From contig JAOBSW010000566.1 in NCBI GenBank assembly GCA_026214975.1, positions 1 to 64,000 of the forward strand: 64,000 nucleotides of DNA. Direction: 5' to 3'. A program made the position numbers and the translations under genes. This document shows positions 33,634-45,404 of this stretch, piece after piece. The notes beneath the pieces are model-generated. The model saw only the letters and a list, made by a program, of their open reading frames with translations, was not told the DNA's origin and made no database searches. The stretch is from Gentiana macrophylla (Eukaryota > Streptophyta > Magnoliopsida > Gentianales > Gentianaceae). The number at the start of each line of letters is the position of its first letter. Position 1 is the stretch's first letter.

Positions 33634-36600
33634 TGTAACGTCCCGTTTCCGGACACCGAGTCCATATCTGGAAAATAAACATGAGGACGTATAATATTAA
33701 TTAGATCAATATTATACGTAAGTCTCTACTACGTCGTATCGAGTTTAGCATTAACGGAAGCTAAAAGACTTGGGTATATATATTTTTTTTTGAATAAGAA
33801 TAACAAGAATAGAAACACAACATTCTAAAGATAGAAAGGTAACTTAAACAACAACGAAATTACAAGCTTTACGGAGGTACGATGTCTTAATAAAAGTACA
33901 CCAACTTATCTTACAACAAGCTCTCTAAAGATAAATACAACAAGTCTTGAAAAGATAAAACAACATAGTCTAGTACAACTCAAAAGAAAAGATAACATAG
34001 AAGCATCAACAAGACATCCTCAAATGTCGTCCTCGAAATCCTCATCGATTTCCAGTTCCATATGTTTATCTTCTCAACCAGGGCCGTCCTGGTGGAATTC
34101 GGGGCGTAAGGCCAAAACTATTTTTCGGGCCTCTTAGATTAGTAAAACAAAAATCAAAATGTAAAATAAAATAAAATATTATAAGCATTACAGTTTTGAA
34201 CATCAAAATAGCTAGCCAAAAGTATCACTTAAACACTTATCTTCTAGCACTTTTATAGACAAAAGTAGTACATCAAAATGGTTAGCAAAGTGTATCATTT
34301 AAACACTTGTCTTCTAGTACTTCTAGAGGCAAAAGTAAGACATCAAAATGGCTAGCAAAATGTATCACTTAAACATTTGTCTTCTAGCACTTTTAGAGGC
34401 AAAAACACTAATTAAACTTGGATAGTAAATGTGGATATGGAATTACTGGATTTTCTTAATTAAGATATGTGTTTTTTTTATTTACCATATATAAATAATA
34501 ACAATAATAAAAAGGAATTCGAACTACATAAGAAAACCGTATGTGAAGGACAAAATGAGTTGGGCTGAATATACTAACCCAAAAGATAATATAAGCATTT
34601 AAAATACACAAACTTCCCTAAAAAAAGGAAAATACATAAACTATATTACTATTGAATTAAAAAATCAGGGGCCTAAAATTTTGCAATTTGGTGGGGGCTC
34701 AAGGCAAAGTCCCGGTGGGCCTACCCACAAGGTCGGCCATGTTCTCAACCCCAAACACACAAAACAAATATGATTCAGAGATAAATCTGAAGGTATTTAA
34801 GAAAAGATAGTGTTTATCAGATTAGACAAGTATATAAAGCGTGATACACGATTATTGAACTATCATTAATAAACCGACTCAATCTAGGGTTCACTTCATT
34901 CTCATTAACATGTCGTAACTTGACGTTTCTAACTTAGTTTATCTTTGTTACGCCCACATTCAAGAGCACTACGCATGGTGTATATCCACCACGAGATGTC
35001 GTTCGCAACCTATAAGTGGATCACACCGATAGCCACGTGTTTAACCCGATAGTGCATGCGTTCGGTGAAGTCCCTTTACCATTCAGCCGTTTATAGGCCA
35101 GTAGAGTTGTTCACTTTTAGTGACCGTCCACACATTGCGATATAGACTTGTGCCTAACCAAAAATGACATGGCATTTAGTCTTTTACTACACAAATATGT
35201 ATTTATTAGTCATTAGCTAACCACCTATGAGTTTTCAAGGCAAACCTCACCTTAGCAGCTCTACTCCCTCACTTAGACAGCTAGACACAACATCCTTTCA
35301 CATACACAAATATTGGTGAATACTAATTCATGAAAACACAAGCCTATCATGTTCTTCCGACGGTCCCGAACTTCAACTCTAATGAAGGAATCCATTCGGT
35401 CACGAGAACCAAACGATCGGTTAAATCAAGGCTTGTTCATGTTCATTTAGTGTTATTAGATCAAGAAATAACATTTAGAATTTAAAACTGGTCTCGGGGC
35501 TTAAAACTCTCTAAAACCCAAAACAGGGCTCAATGCGCACGCATGCCAATCAATGTGCACGCATTGACCGACCGAAAACATTCAGGATGCTTCTGTTCAA
35601 ACAATGCACACGCATGCCCACTCAGGATGCTTCTGTTCAGACGCACAAAGCTCCCAGTATCCGATTCCCACTCTTTGATCCCGCAATGCGCACGCATTAT
35701 TCTCAGTGCGTTAGCATTGGACCCAAAAAAAGCCCTAACATCAGCTTTTTGCACTTTTACAATTCCAAACCCTTTCCAACATGTTCTACATCAAATTTGA
35801 CAGTAAAACAACAGTAAAAACCCAACTTAAACATGCCATAACAAAAAACGCTTCTCTAATCACAATTGCACAAGATTTCTTGCATCAAAACAACTATAAC
35901 ACTTATCCAAACTTTACAAAACTTGGAATAACACAATAGGAAGATCTCTTACCTTCTAGCAAGAAATCCCAACACCAAACTTCAAGAAAAACTGCAGTCT
36001 TTGGCCAAAACTCCAACAAAACCTATTTGATCCGCAATCGATTCACAAACCAATTACGATCAAGGTATCTAAACAACTAGGGCTACGAATTATTCCAAGA
36101 AAAACACTAAAACTTGATCATATCCAGTGATCTTCCTAAAAGGGTGAAATCATACCTTGATGAAGCTTGAAGAACTTGGTATCAAAACGATCCTTGCCTT
36201 CTCACAATATCGGTGCTTTACTTTGATTCGAAATCCGTCAAGAAACGTGTGAGCATTTGAAAGAAGTCTCTAAGTCTGCTCACTTTTGCTCTCAAACTCA
36301 CCGGAGTTCGAACTTTGCACTATATTGGTTTTCTGACAACTTTTCTGATTAGTGGGGATGTTATTTCCCAAATAAAACTTCCCACTAATTAATTATAATT
36401 AAAGCCCCTTAACCTATAATTACCATTAATTCCCTTATTCACAATATATATATATGTGTGTGTGTGTAATACTTTTAATCCAAATAAATTAAATATTATA
36501 TTTCGTTCTCGTAAAATGACACGTCTGTCATTTCCGAGAATTGGAATATCACAACTTCAGAGATAGTTGAGATATTATTTACACTGAAAATTAAGCATAA

Positions 36601-36690
36601 GTTTTACGGTGCTTACACTGAAAAACTCAAGTCTCTACTGCATAGAGACGACCGGAAATTTTCCCATGCGACTATCGATCTTATTGTTAT
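33634..36690 (+). mobile_element. Putative long LTR-class repeat beginning TGTAACGTCCCG
   Basis: The start TGTAACGTCCCGTTTCCGGA is typical of long plant LTRs. The stretch is non-coding, contains a hAT insertion, and changes character near 36690 after AGACGACCGGAAATTTTCCC. I could not find a matching target duplication, so the right end and class are uncertain. The 35520-35710 part holds repeated GCACACGCAT and CAGGATGCTTCTGTTCA words. Confidence 0.35.
34079..34741. mobile_element. Non-autonomous hAT element
   Basis: This 663 bp element has CAGGGCCGTCC at the left and GGTCGGCCATG at the right. It has a perfect 8 bp duplication TTCTCAAC (34071-34078 and 34742-34749). Inside, a unit of about 72 bp ending CTTCTAGCACTT is repeated three times at 34200-34412. 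Confidence 0.88.
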
Positions 36691-36833
36691 CCTTTTCAAT
36701 TATGATCATATTAACACGATCATAAAACATGACGTGACGATGAAATTTTTCATTATGTTGCATTGTAATCTCTCACTAAATAAAAGTCACATCATAAATA
36801 TCATCGCTATATCGTATTGTGGTCAGGGGCGGA

Positions 36834-37092
36834 CCCAGCAGAGGAGAGGGGGTGCATGGACCCCACTCAATATTCCGGGCGAAGTTACTAGTATACCCCT
36901 CTAATAATATTAAACATATGTATGTATACATTTTCAGACACTTTTTAATGTAATTATGTGTTTAGTTCAACTGGTTAAAACCTTTAATATGTACTCTAAG
37001 GTCACTGGTTCGAATCTTGGGTGATGCATGTTTTCTTTAACCTATTTTTTTAATCTGACCCCCACTGGAAAATTTTCCTGGGTCCGCCACTG
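36834..37092. mobile_element. hAT MITE with a tRNA-like internal segment
   Basis: This 259 bp element runs from CAGGGGCGGACCC to GGGTCCGCCACTG. The flanking octamers are ATTGTGGT and ATTTTGGT (one mismatch). At about 36960-37020 the sequence TAGTTCAACTGGTTAAA ... GGTTCGAATCTTGG resembles pol III A and B boxes. Confidence 0.8.
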
Positions 37093-37133
37093 ATTTTGGT
37101 ATTTGTTCTTTCAGAATGGAACACTATAATTAC

Positions 37134-37291
37134 TTTCATTTTGTCTATATTTATTATCATTCTTAGACTTGTACTAACATTTTTTATACACGGTAATTCA
37201 ATACAGAGAAAAAAAAATTGACCATTGTGAACAAAAAATGTTAGTACAAGTCTAGTATGATAATACATGTAGAGTTGTAGACAAAATGAAA
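37134..37291. repeat. Foldback element with arms of about 55 bp
   Basis: 37134-37186 and 37233-37291 are imperfect inverted copies sharing TTTCATTTTGTCTA and AGACTTGTACTAACATTTTT. The loop is about 46 bp. Confidence 0.75.
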
Positions 37292-37750
37292 TTTCACGTA
37301 TATATCATATTATCAGTCCGGCCACAACGGCAAATAAAATTTCTCGATATTTATACGCGTGTACTTCGAAACAAAACATCATTCAAACTCATCGAAAAAT
37401 GCAACAAAACATAGCAGCGTACCTTCGATCATTCAAATATAGTCAATTAATTACCCACCATTATGTCAATCTGTGGCCTCATGTCCGCAAAAGGAAGATT
37501 TCACAACAGAAATATTTCTCGGAATTGCATGGCTACCTGTACAAACCATTTTACGATAGGGGACCATATATACAAATTCAGCATAAAATTCTAGAAACCA
37601 AGTGCTAGAGGCATTGTGCACAGGATATGCCAATTAAGTTTCAGAGAATATCCAATTTTTATATGCGAATAGTTGCAGATAAAATGGTGAATTTCTGTTC
37701 ACAAAATTTGAACAAATTGAAACTACATCCTACAATGTAGAGAAGAATTA

Positions 37751-37848
37751 CAGGGTTGTTCTCCTTTAGCAAAAGATTTTTAAGAATGCAAAAATACAAT
37801 AAAATTGCAGTCGTTTTATATTGTTTTTGCCAAAGGAGAATTGCCCTG
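37751..37848. mobile_element. MITE with CAGGG..TTCTCCTTT ends (member 3)
   Basis: This 98 bp element has CAGGGTTGTTCTCCTTTAGC at the left and GCCAAAGGAGAATTGCCCTG at the right. Confidence 0.65.
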
Positions 37849-38094
37849 CTATTCTATTTCTCTACTATATATTTGAAGAAAAACATGAATTTTATTTTAT
37901 TTTATTTATTCACTGTCGTCTTTTTTTTGGGGTCATCTTAGTGAATGTTTTCATGATATTTGGAGAGTTTTGTATAAAAAAAAAAATCGTTATTCTTTCA
38001 CAAAGTTTTACATGACATTTGGAGCTTTAATTTGGTTGATATTTTAATATTTTATTTTGCTGAGGCACTTTAATTTTGAGGTTAAATTTTCAAT

Positions 38095-38290
38095 TATTGT
38101 GTATAAAGGTGTAACGAGTCGAGTCAAACTGTAATGCTTTAAACAAGTCGAGTATATTAAAATTTTCTCGAGTTCAAGTTTGAGCATGAGTTTTTCAAAA
38201 CGAGTTCAAGCTAAAGTTTGATGAATGTCTAGAAACTCGATCTGAGATCGAGTCTTTTATCAAGCTTATCAAGTTTATAAGACTTGAGAT
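38095..38290. repeat. GAGTCGAG / CTCGAGTT-rich block
   Basis: Scattered direct and inverted GAGTTCAAG/ACGAGTCGAGT words resemble subterminal repeats of hAT MITEs. No ends were defined. Confidence 0.3.
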
Positions 38291-39091
38291 TTAATCCGAA
38301 AATATTTTAATTAAGTTATCACAAGATTGTAAAACGATAGTGTCACTCCGGAATGTTATTCTATGTAAAAATAATAATTTAGGTTGCGATAAAGATATTT
38401 GATTATCATTAAATAAAATATTTTCGTACAAAGAGTTTGATAAAACGATATGATAAAGAAAGATTTAATAATTTTAGTACATAATGATTTGAATTACTTT
38501 TAAGAATTTTTTTCATAGCCTTGACCATGGGCCAAAATTTGGATGGCCCAACTCGAATTTTATTCACAATTTCAGTTTTTTTTTTTTTTTTTTATTTTTT
38601 TTATTTTTAACGGATACAAAACAAAATATACACACGCCCACTTTTTTTCCTCTATTGGAGACGAACCCGAAACTTTTGGGTTAACGACCACAGCAATTAC
38701 CACTTCTTTGTCTCCATTTTTTTTAATAATGAAATTGTTGTATTCTTTGCAACAAATCGCATATGCTGGTTCATACACCCAATACCATTTGAGTTTGAAA
38801 CTTCATGAGGGCAATGGCCCATTAATCAAATATGAAAATGTATTACATCATGAGGGCAATGATCCACTATGTAAAACGAAGTTTACCCTTTACACCGTTA
38901 GATATATATTTCAGTTACATAATTGTCTATCAACGGACGAGATACTTTAGTTATTTGTTTGTTTAAAATCTGTGGTTAAGATCATTTTATATGAACTCCA
39001 GATGGTGTAGATATATCATTCTCCCGTATAAAATATATGGTGCCAAGAGATTTTGATGATGGATGATGATTATTTCGTGTGATACTGGCTA

Positions 39092-39453
39092 CAGGGGCGG
39101 ATGCACACTAGTATATATAAGGTGTATTTTATTTTGTCCCTCAAAAATTTATTTTCGCCCATATATTCATCGTGTGACATAATATGATCAAATGTCGTAA
39201 CATTTTTTTACTAATAATTACCAAGGTAATACATTTAAAAAAATTTATTATAATAATAACAATCGAAAAACAAACTGTGATGTGAACAATATTGTTGTAT
39301 TATATTATTATTCTTAAAAAGTGAACAAATCGTAACTTTTAGGTATAGATTGAAGACAATTTCCTCTATTATCTTTATTATTCAAACAAAAAGTGCTTTT
39401 CAGATTGGGAAAAAAACCCATATTGTTTCGCCGGGGGCTTGCGTCCACCCCTG
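39092..39453. mobile_element. Non-autonomous hAT element
   Basis: This 362 bp element runs from CAGGGGCGGATGCAC to GCGTCCACCCCTG. The flanking octamers are ACTGGCTA and ACTGCCTA (one mismatch). Confidence 0.85.
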
Positions 39454-40110
39454 ACTGCCTACGTACCCTTGTATTGTAAGGGATCAAGCCAAATACGTAG
39501 TTCTGAAGATGAAGGATGAGGATCCTTATATATATACTGTTGGAGAAAAACCGAATCGACGGGGTCGAACGGTCAACTTTAGCGCTAATTTCAGATAGGC
39601 TCCGATGTATATCATCGAGAGTTTTTTATATGGTTAAATTCTACTCACGGAGTAGATAATGATTTGCTTTTAAATCACTTGATTCGGATATCGGGTAAAT
39701 GAGAAATTAATGCCTAAAGTTGGAGTAAAATAAGTCTAACGAAATCAACTTTGCACAATTGAATTACCCCCGACTAAGTAAAGTCGGCTAATTTAATTGA
39801 ACGGGTCGGCTGGTGTTGCTTTTCTTGAGGGAAAAGAAACTTTGTTATTTGTCCAATAAGAATCGAGTATTGACACATCATCTCCACTATATAAAGAGCC
39901 CATGTGAATGAGAATCGATGTTCAATTTTCTTTTGTCTTTTCCACCACAAAGAGTCTATCATATAGATCTAGATATTGTGTCGAAGTGAAGTCGGAGCAC
40001 TCTGTAAGTTCGCCGGAGCTCGGATTTTTGAAGTGCCTCTAAATCTGAGACGTAAAGCTGTTGTATCTTGGGAGACTGTTGCTACTACCCTGGGCACCAT
40101 ACCGGAGTAA

Positions 40111-42400
40111 TTTGATCCAAATCACAAGTGTCAAGGATGTGTTAAAGCCATGTTGGCTAACTCACCGTTTGACCGATAGAAAGAAACACAGAACCTTCAG
40201 ATGCATGCAAACTAAAGGTGATAAAAGTATTATGTACTTTTATTGACTATAGCACCAAATATTGTGATGATTAAATGTTGAAAAGCGAAATAAGGCTCGT
40301 GATGCCTTGAGAGTTGTCAGAATGTAGGTGAGAATAAACATAGCAAACGGATGAGATGTATCCATAGTGATTGTGGTGGTGGAGATGATGTATTATTTCA
40401 TGAGTCTTGCTAAGGGCCCGGCATCATTCATCAAACAACTACACCATACACACCTCAATCAAGTGGTATAGCTAAAATGCAAGAACCAAACTCGTAAAGT
40501 GTTGATGAATGCTATGTTGATAAGTTTGAGTTTACCTCAAAACTTGTGGGGGGAAGTTGTCCTCTCAGCAAAATTCATTCTGAACAAGATCCATTCAAAG
40601 AAGAAGGATGACACCCTGTATGAGTTGTGGAAAGGCCAAGGTCTTGCTATAAATTCTTGGAAATGTGGGGGTGTTTGGCTAAGGTATAAGTACTTAAACC
40701 AAATGTGGGGGAGTGCTTATTAGTTTTGGGTGCATAAAATCGACATCTATGATGTACATGATGATTTCATCATCGAGTCTATGAATGTTGTGTTCTTTGA
40801 AGATCTCATTCCAAATAAGGAAAAAGTGAAATAAGAAGCAAGCATGAGTAAGCAGACATATGAGTCAGAAAGATTCCGAACCTGGGACATGTGATGAGGC
40901 AATGTCTACTACAGAAGCTCATTTCTGGAAAGAGGCCATAAATAGTGAAATGGAGTCCATCATGCAAAACCACACCTAAGAGTTGGTTGGTCTTCCACCA
41001 GGAGATTAACTAACTGGTGCAAGTGGTTCTTCAAGAGGAAGTTAAAGGTTGATGGATTTATTGATAATCGTAAGGCATTGCTGGTAGCCCGAGGGTATCG
41101 ACAGAAAGAAGGCCTTAACTTCTTACTCACCAGTTACGAGAATTACTTATATAAGGGTTCTCATCGATATAGATAGAGTCTATAACCTGGAAATCCATCA
41201 AATGGATGTTTATGGTGAGTTAAAAGAAGAGATGTACTTGGAACAACCCGAGGGGTTCATAGTTCCAGGACAAGAGAGTAAGACGTGTAGACTTGATAAG
41301 TCTCTCTGTGGGCTCGAATATTAGCTGAACAATGGCATATTGAGTTTGACAATGTTATGTTGTCAAGTGGGTAGGATATATATATGTCTACATTAAGAAC
41401 ACACCTTTGTGATAGCATGTCTATGACATGCTAATAATGGGAAGTACTCATGAGAGTATCATGAATATGAAAAAAGATGCTAACAAGGAACTTCGATATG
41501 AAGGACCTAGAGTTGCAGATGTGATACTAGGGATTAAGATCTCTAGAATATTTGATGGACTTGTGTTGGGTCAAACTCATTATGTTGAGTCTGTTTGAAA
41601 AGATTTAATGTCTTTGATGAAAGTCCAGTAAAAAATCCATTTGACCTAAGTATGCATTTAGTCAAGAATAGAGGTGAACCTGTGGATCAATTGAGATACT
41701 CTCAAGTGATTGGAAGTTGGATGTACATAACCAGCTGTACATGACCGGACTTAGTGTGTGCTGTGAATAAATTAAGTAGGTTCACGAGTAATCCAGACCA
41801 TAATCATTGGAATACCGTGAATAGGTTGTTGAGGTACATAAAGTACACTGTGAGTCTGGATTACGATATACAAGATATCTAGTAGTATTAGAAGGATACT
41901 GTGATGCCAACTAGATATCGGATACGGAAGATTTCAAGTCCACCAGTGGATACTTGTTCCCAATTGGTGCTGCTGCTGTGTCCTGGAAGTTTACAAGACA
42001 AACGTGCATAGCTCATTCCACTATGGAAGCTGAGTTTCTTGCCTTGGATAAGGCTGGGGAAGAAGTTGAATGGCTTAGGAATATCCTTGAGGATATTCCA
42101 TGTTGGCCGAACACTGAGGCTGCTATCAGCATACACTGCGATAGTCAGTCGGCTATAGGAAGGGCACAAAGTAATGTGTATAATGGTAAGTCTCGGCATA
42201 TACGCCAAAGACACAATACCATCAAATAATTGATCTCTAATGGTGTGATTTCCATCAATTATGTAAGATCGAAAGAGGTTTGAATGAATGATTTTTCAAT
42301 CTTTTTGACCTTGGTTCCGTAGGAGCAAAGTAAGTCAGAAAGATTGAGAAATAGAACCATTTGACCTTGCGGATCCGCTTACAAATGGTTTAGCTAGAGA
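40111..42400 (+). pseudogene. Copia pol remnant (integrase, reverse transcriptase, RNase H)
   Basis: The order is integrase core remnants (40220-40480), an integrase C-terminal part with SLPQNLWGEVVLSAKFILNK (40499-40723), reverse transcriptase fragments around 41020-41330 including a decayed LVARGYRQKEGL and a QMDV..ELKEEMYLEQPEGF region, and RNase H at 41954-42229. The RNase H part is the best preserved, with VSWKFTRQTCIAHSTMEAEF, AISIHCDSQSAIGRAQS and YNGKSRHIR. Many stops and frameshifts separate these pieces, so no polyprotein can be made. Confidence 0.85.
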
Positions 42401-42995
42401 TCAGATGTCAATCTTGACAAACGGAATGGGACTGAAGCCTATTACGCATGTTTCCTTGTAATGGCATCCCAACCATGTAGACTGGAGATCCCAAGATCAT
42501 GGCTCAAAAGGGACAACTAAGTTATAAGGAACAGTCCAGCACTTACCCATTCTGTTTGAATAAAAGTGCCATCTACAGTGAGGTTAAGCATAGTTTTTAA
42601 TGATTCCTATATCTTGATATTCAAGTGGGGTAGGGAAGAATACTCTTGATAGGAGGTCACCTATGTAAGCACGAAGTGGGGCCGCTTCTGTGAGAATTTT
42701 AAGGCTTGAATTCTCTAAAGCACTTTCTGAAACCAAGTGTTGTCCAGGGCCGAGATGGACACAACCATGAGAACCGAAAGGTGTTTGAGGAAATATTGTG
42801 TGAGTGCTATTGTCTTGTCTACAAAAAGGTGAGCGAGCGATTCAAGACCTAGTTCAGCGATTAGCCGAGTAATCCGATAGTACTTCACTAAAGGCAGGTT
42901 CAAGGCCGAAGCTACCTCTCCGATGCAATATTTTCTTGTCGACTTCTCTTGAGTGCAGATTTGCATGTGCATTAATTTTCATTCATGTGGGGGAT

Positions 42996-43814
42996 TGTTG
43001 GAGAAAAAACGGAATCGACGAGGTCAAACGGTCAACTTTAGCGCTAATTTCGGATAGGCTCCGATGTATATCATCGAGAGTTTTTTATATGGTTAAATTC
43101 TACTCACGGAGTAGATAACGATTGGCTTTTGAATCACTAGATTCAGATATCGGGTGAATGATAAATTAATGCCTAAAGTTGGAGTAAAATAAGTCGAATG
43201 AAATCGACTTTGCACAGTTGAATTACCCCGACTAAGTAAAGTCGGCTAATTTAATTGAATGGGTTGGCTGGTGTTGCTTTTCTTGAGGGAAAAGAAACTG
43301 TGTTATTCGGCCAATAATAATCGAGTATTGACACATCTACTTCACTATTTAAAGAGCCCATGTGAATGAGAATTGATATTCAATTTTCTTTTGTCTTTTC
43401 CACCACAAAGAGTCTATCATATAGATCTAGATATTGAGTCGAAAAGAAGTCGGAACATTCTGTAAGTTCGCCGGAGCTAAGATTTTTTAAGTGCCTCTAA
43501 ATCCAGGACGTAAAGCCGTTGTATCTTGGGAGACTGTTGCTACTACTGCGAACACCATACCGGAGCAATTTGTCTTAAGGAAAGAGTAACTACTCGCATC
43601 GGTTTGATCTCTAGTCTTTTATTTTATGCATCATCCTATTATTGTTCATTGTTCAAGCCAGATCTGTACTGTAGTACTTGTTTTGGTAGATCTAGTAGAT
43701 AAAACCAACTTTATTTACGTGATATTAATTTCTGATTTTATTTTCCGTAATTTCTTTCATAAATTACGGATCTGCATTAAATAAATCGCTTCACACACGA
43801 TAATTTTCCCAACA
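42996..43814 (+). mobile_element. 3' LTR of the copia element
   Basis: Begins TGTTGGAGAAAAAACGG and ends TTTTCCCAACA. The first 570 bp align with 39538-40110 with scattered substitutions, which implies an old insertion. Confidence 0.9.
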
Positions 43815-43819
43815 TATAC

Positions 43820-44534
43820 CTCCGGCGTGGGAGTTACAACACGAATCCATGTAATGGCTCAATGAAACTAAGATCATGAGATGTGATCCAAAGTAGGCAA
43901 TGACAATTAGTTAATATCAATCATGTAGATCTTGCCTACTAACGTTTGGTAGCCCTCTGCAGAGGTCTGAGGCGACCTATTCCACTAAAAAGTGAGTTGT
44001 ATGGCCACGTTAGCTGATTAATACTTGATAAGAGGTCAGCTGAGTTGCGGTGGTCGGATAATCCTAAATTGTCCTTCCATAGATGATGGCCCTAAAATGG
44101 CCTTTATTTTTGGTTAAATGTGAAGTTGTATATTTTTATTTTATTTTTGAAAGGATTAAATGTGAAGTTGTATATTTAACCATGGTATTTACAAGTACAA
44201 CCTATAATAAGGAACCAAGCCTGTAACACAGAGTGCATAAACAAAATTGCATCCCGAATCCTTTACAGAGCATATTACTTTAATAAGAGTATTCAAAGCT
44301 GCTTGGCTCCCACTAGCAGTAGTGCCCTTTAATAAGGGGGTCATATGCTGCAATTCGTAATACAATGGCCTTTTACTGACATGACCTATTAACCATTTGA
44401 CCCGTTTGATATCCAATAATAACAATAATAATATACTTTGAATTATACCGATGTCAAATAAGTAAAAACAACACACCTAAAAGAAACTATTGTTAAAAAG
44501 ACAAAATGATCACTGGATATAAGCGCAGTAGTAG
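43820..44534. other. Unassigned intergenic sequence
   Basis: A minus-strand open frame at 44189-44476 has no recognisable similarity. Nothing else noted. Confidence 0.35.
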
Positions 44535-44755
44535 CAAGCACCGAGGTGGTGTAGTGTGAGTTGTTTCACAAAAGCGGAGGTGAGGTTCGAGTTACGTAAA
44601 GGACCAGTGCTTTTCGATAAAAGAATATATTAAGCGGCCTCATTTCTCAACAACTACTAGTCACTATTAACATCTCATTGTGACACACGTGGAATCGGAA
44701 ATTAGGGGCGCTTACGGTTTAGGTTTAACCTTTTTTTTTTTTTTTTTTTTTTTTT
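44535..44755 (+). mobile_element. Candidate tRNA-derived SINE
   Basis: TGGTGTAGTGT at 44547-44557 fits a pol III A box and GGTTCGAGTTA at 44584-44594 fits a B box, 37 bp apart. A run of 25 T follows at 44731-44755. Target duplications were not found, and the 3' boundary is uncertain. Confidence 0.4.
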
Positions 44756-45404
44756 GGTTAAAAGAACAAAGTGTATTTGTAATCAATTACCTTAGACCAG
44801 TAAATGTGGGCCGGTCATACAAAGAAGGACAAACGCTGCCGGCAGATTGACATAAATGAGGAGTGTCTATTCCTGCTGGCTATTATGCCACCAAATGGAA
44901 GAATTGGATCGATGTTGTTCCAAGAAGTCAAATATAATAATAATTTTTATATTTATTTGAGTGCATAAATTTTAGAGTAATGAGTAGCGCGAGAATAACT
45001 ATTTACAAAATTAGAGAATAGAACAACTTTTAAAAATGTTGCATAAAGGACAAAATTCAGAATAAAAAGACCAATATACCCTAATTATAAACAAATCCTG
45101 TTGTTCACGTCATTCACGCCATTACCGCAAAATTAGGGCTAGGAAGTTGAAGCTCTCTCACTTTCTGCGATTTCCAAAGCAGAGCGGAAATCATCACAAA
45201 AATTGGACGCGAATTCGAGTTTACGCAATCGTTATCCCTAATTTGCAACCATTTATACTCAATCGAACAGACATCGAAGATCTATAATCTCAGATAAGCT
45301 TGAAATATGCAAATTTCAATTTCTTCAAAAAATTAGGGTTCGAATTCACCTTTGCATCTTCCTTTCATACATTAGGGTAACAAAGCGAGTGAATAAATTT
45401 CTCG

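Larger units (their letters stand above)
39538..43814 (+). mobile_element. Degenerate Ty1/copia LTR retrotransposon with matching target duplication
   Basis: TGTTGG...CCAACA ends and a perfect 5 bp duplication TATAC (39533-39537 and 43815-43819) define the element. The 3' LTR (42996-43814, 819 bp) follows a polypurine tract GTGGGGGATTG. The 5' LTR matches it only from 39538 to about 40110 and then jumps straight into integrase-like sequence. The rest of the 5' LTR, the primer-binding site, gag and protease have therefore been deleted. A TATA box (CTATATAAAGAG) lies near 39887. Confidence 0.92.

Noticed and set aside
38640..38705. Minus-strand tRNA-like stretch with GGGTTCGTCTCC
   Set aside because: Only the B-box side is convincing. 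No cloverleaf forms and no SINE ends were found.
44189..44476. Minus-strand frame of 95 codons with KGTTASGSQAALNTLIK
   Set aside because: No family recognised, no splice or promoter context, and AT-rich flanks; left unannotated as a gene.
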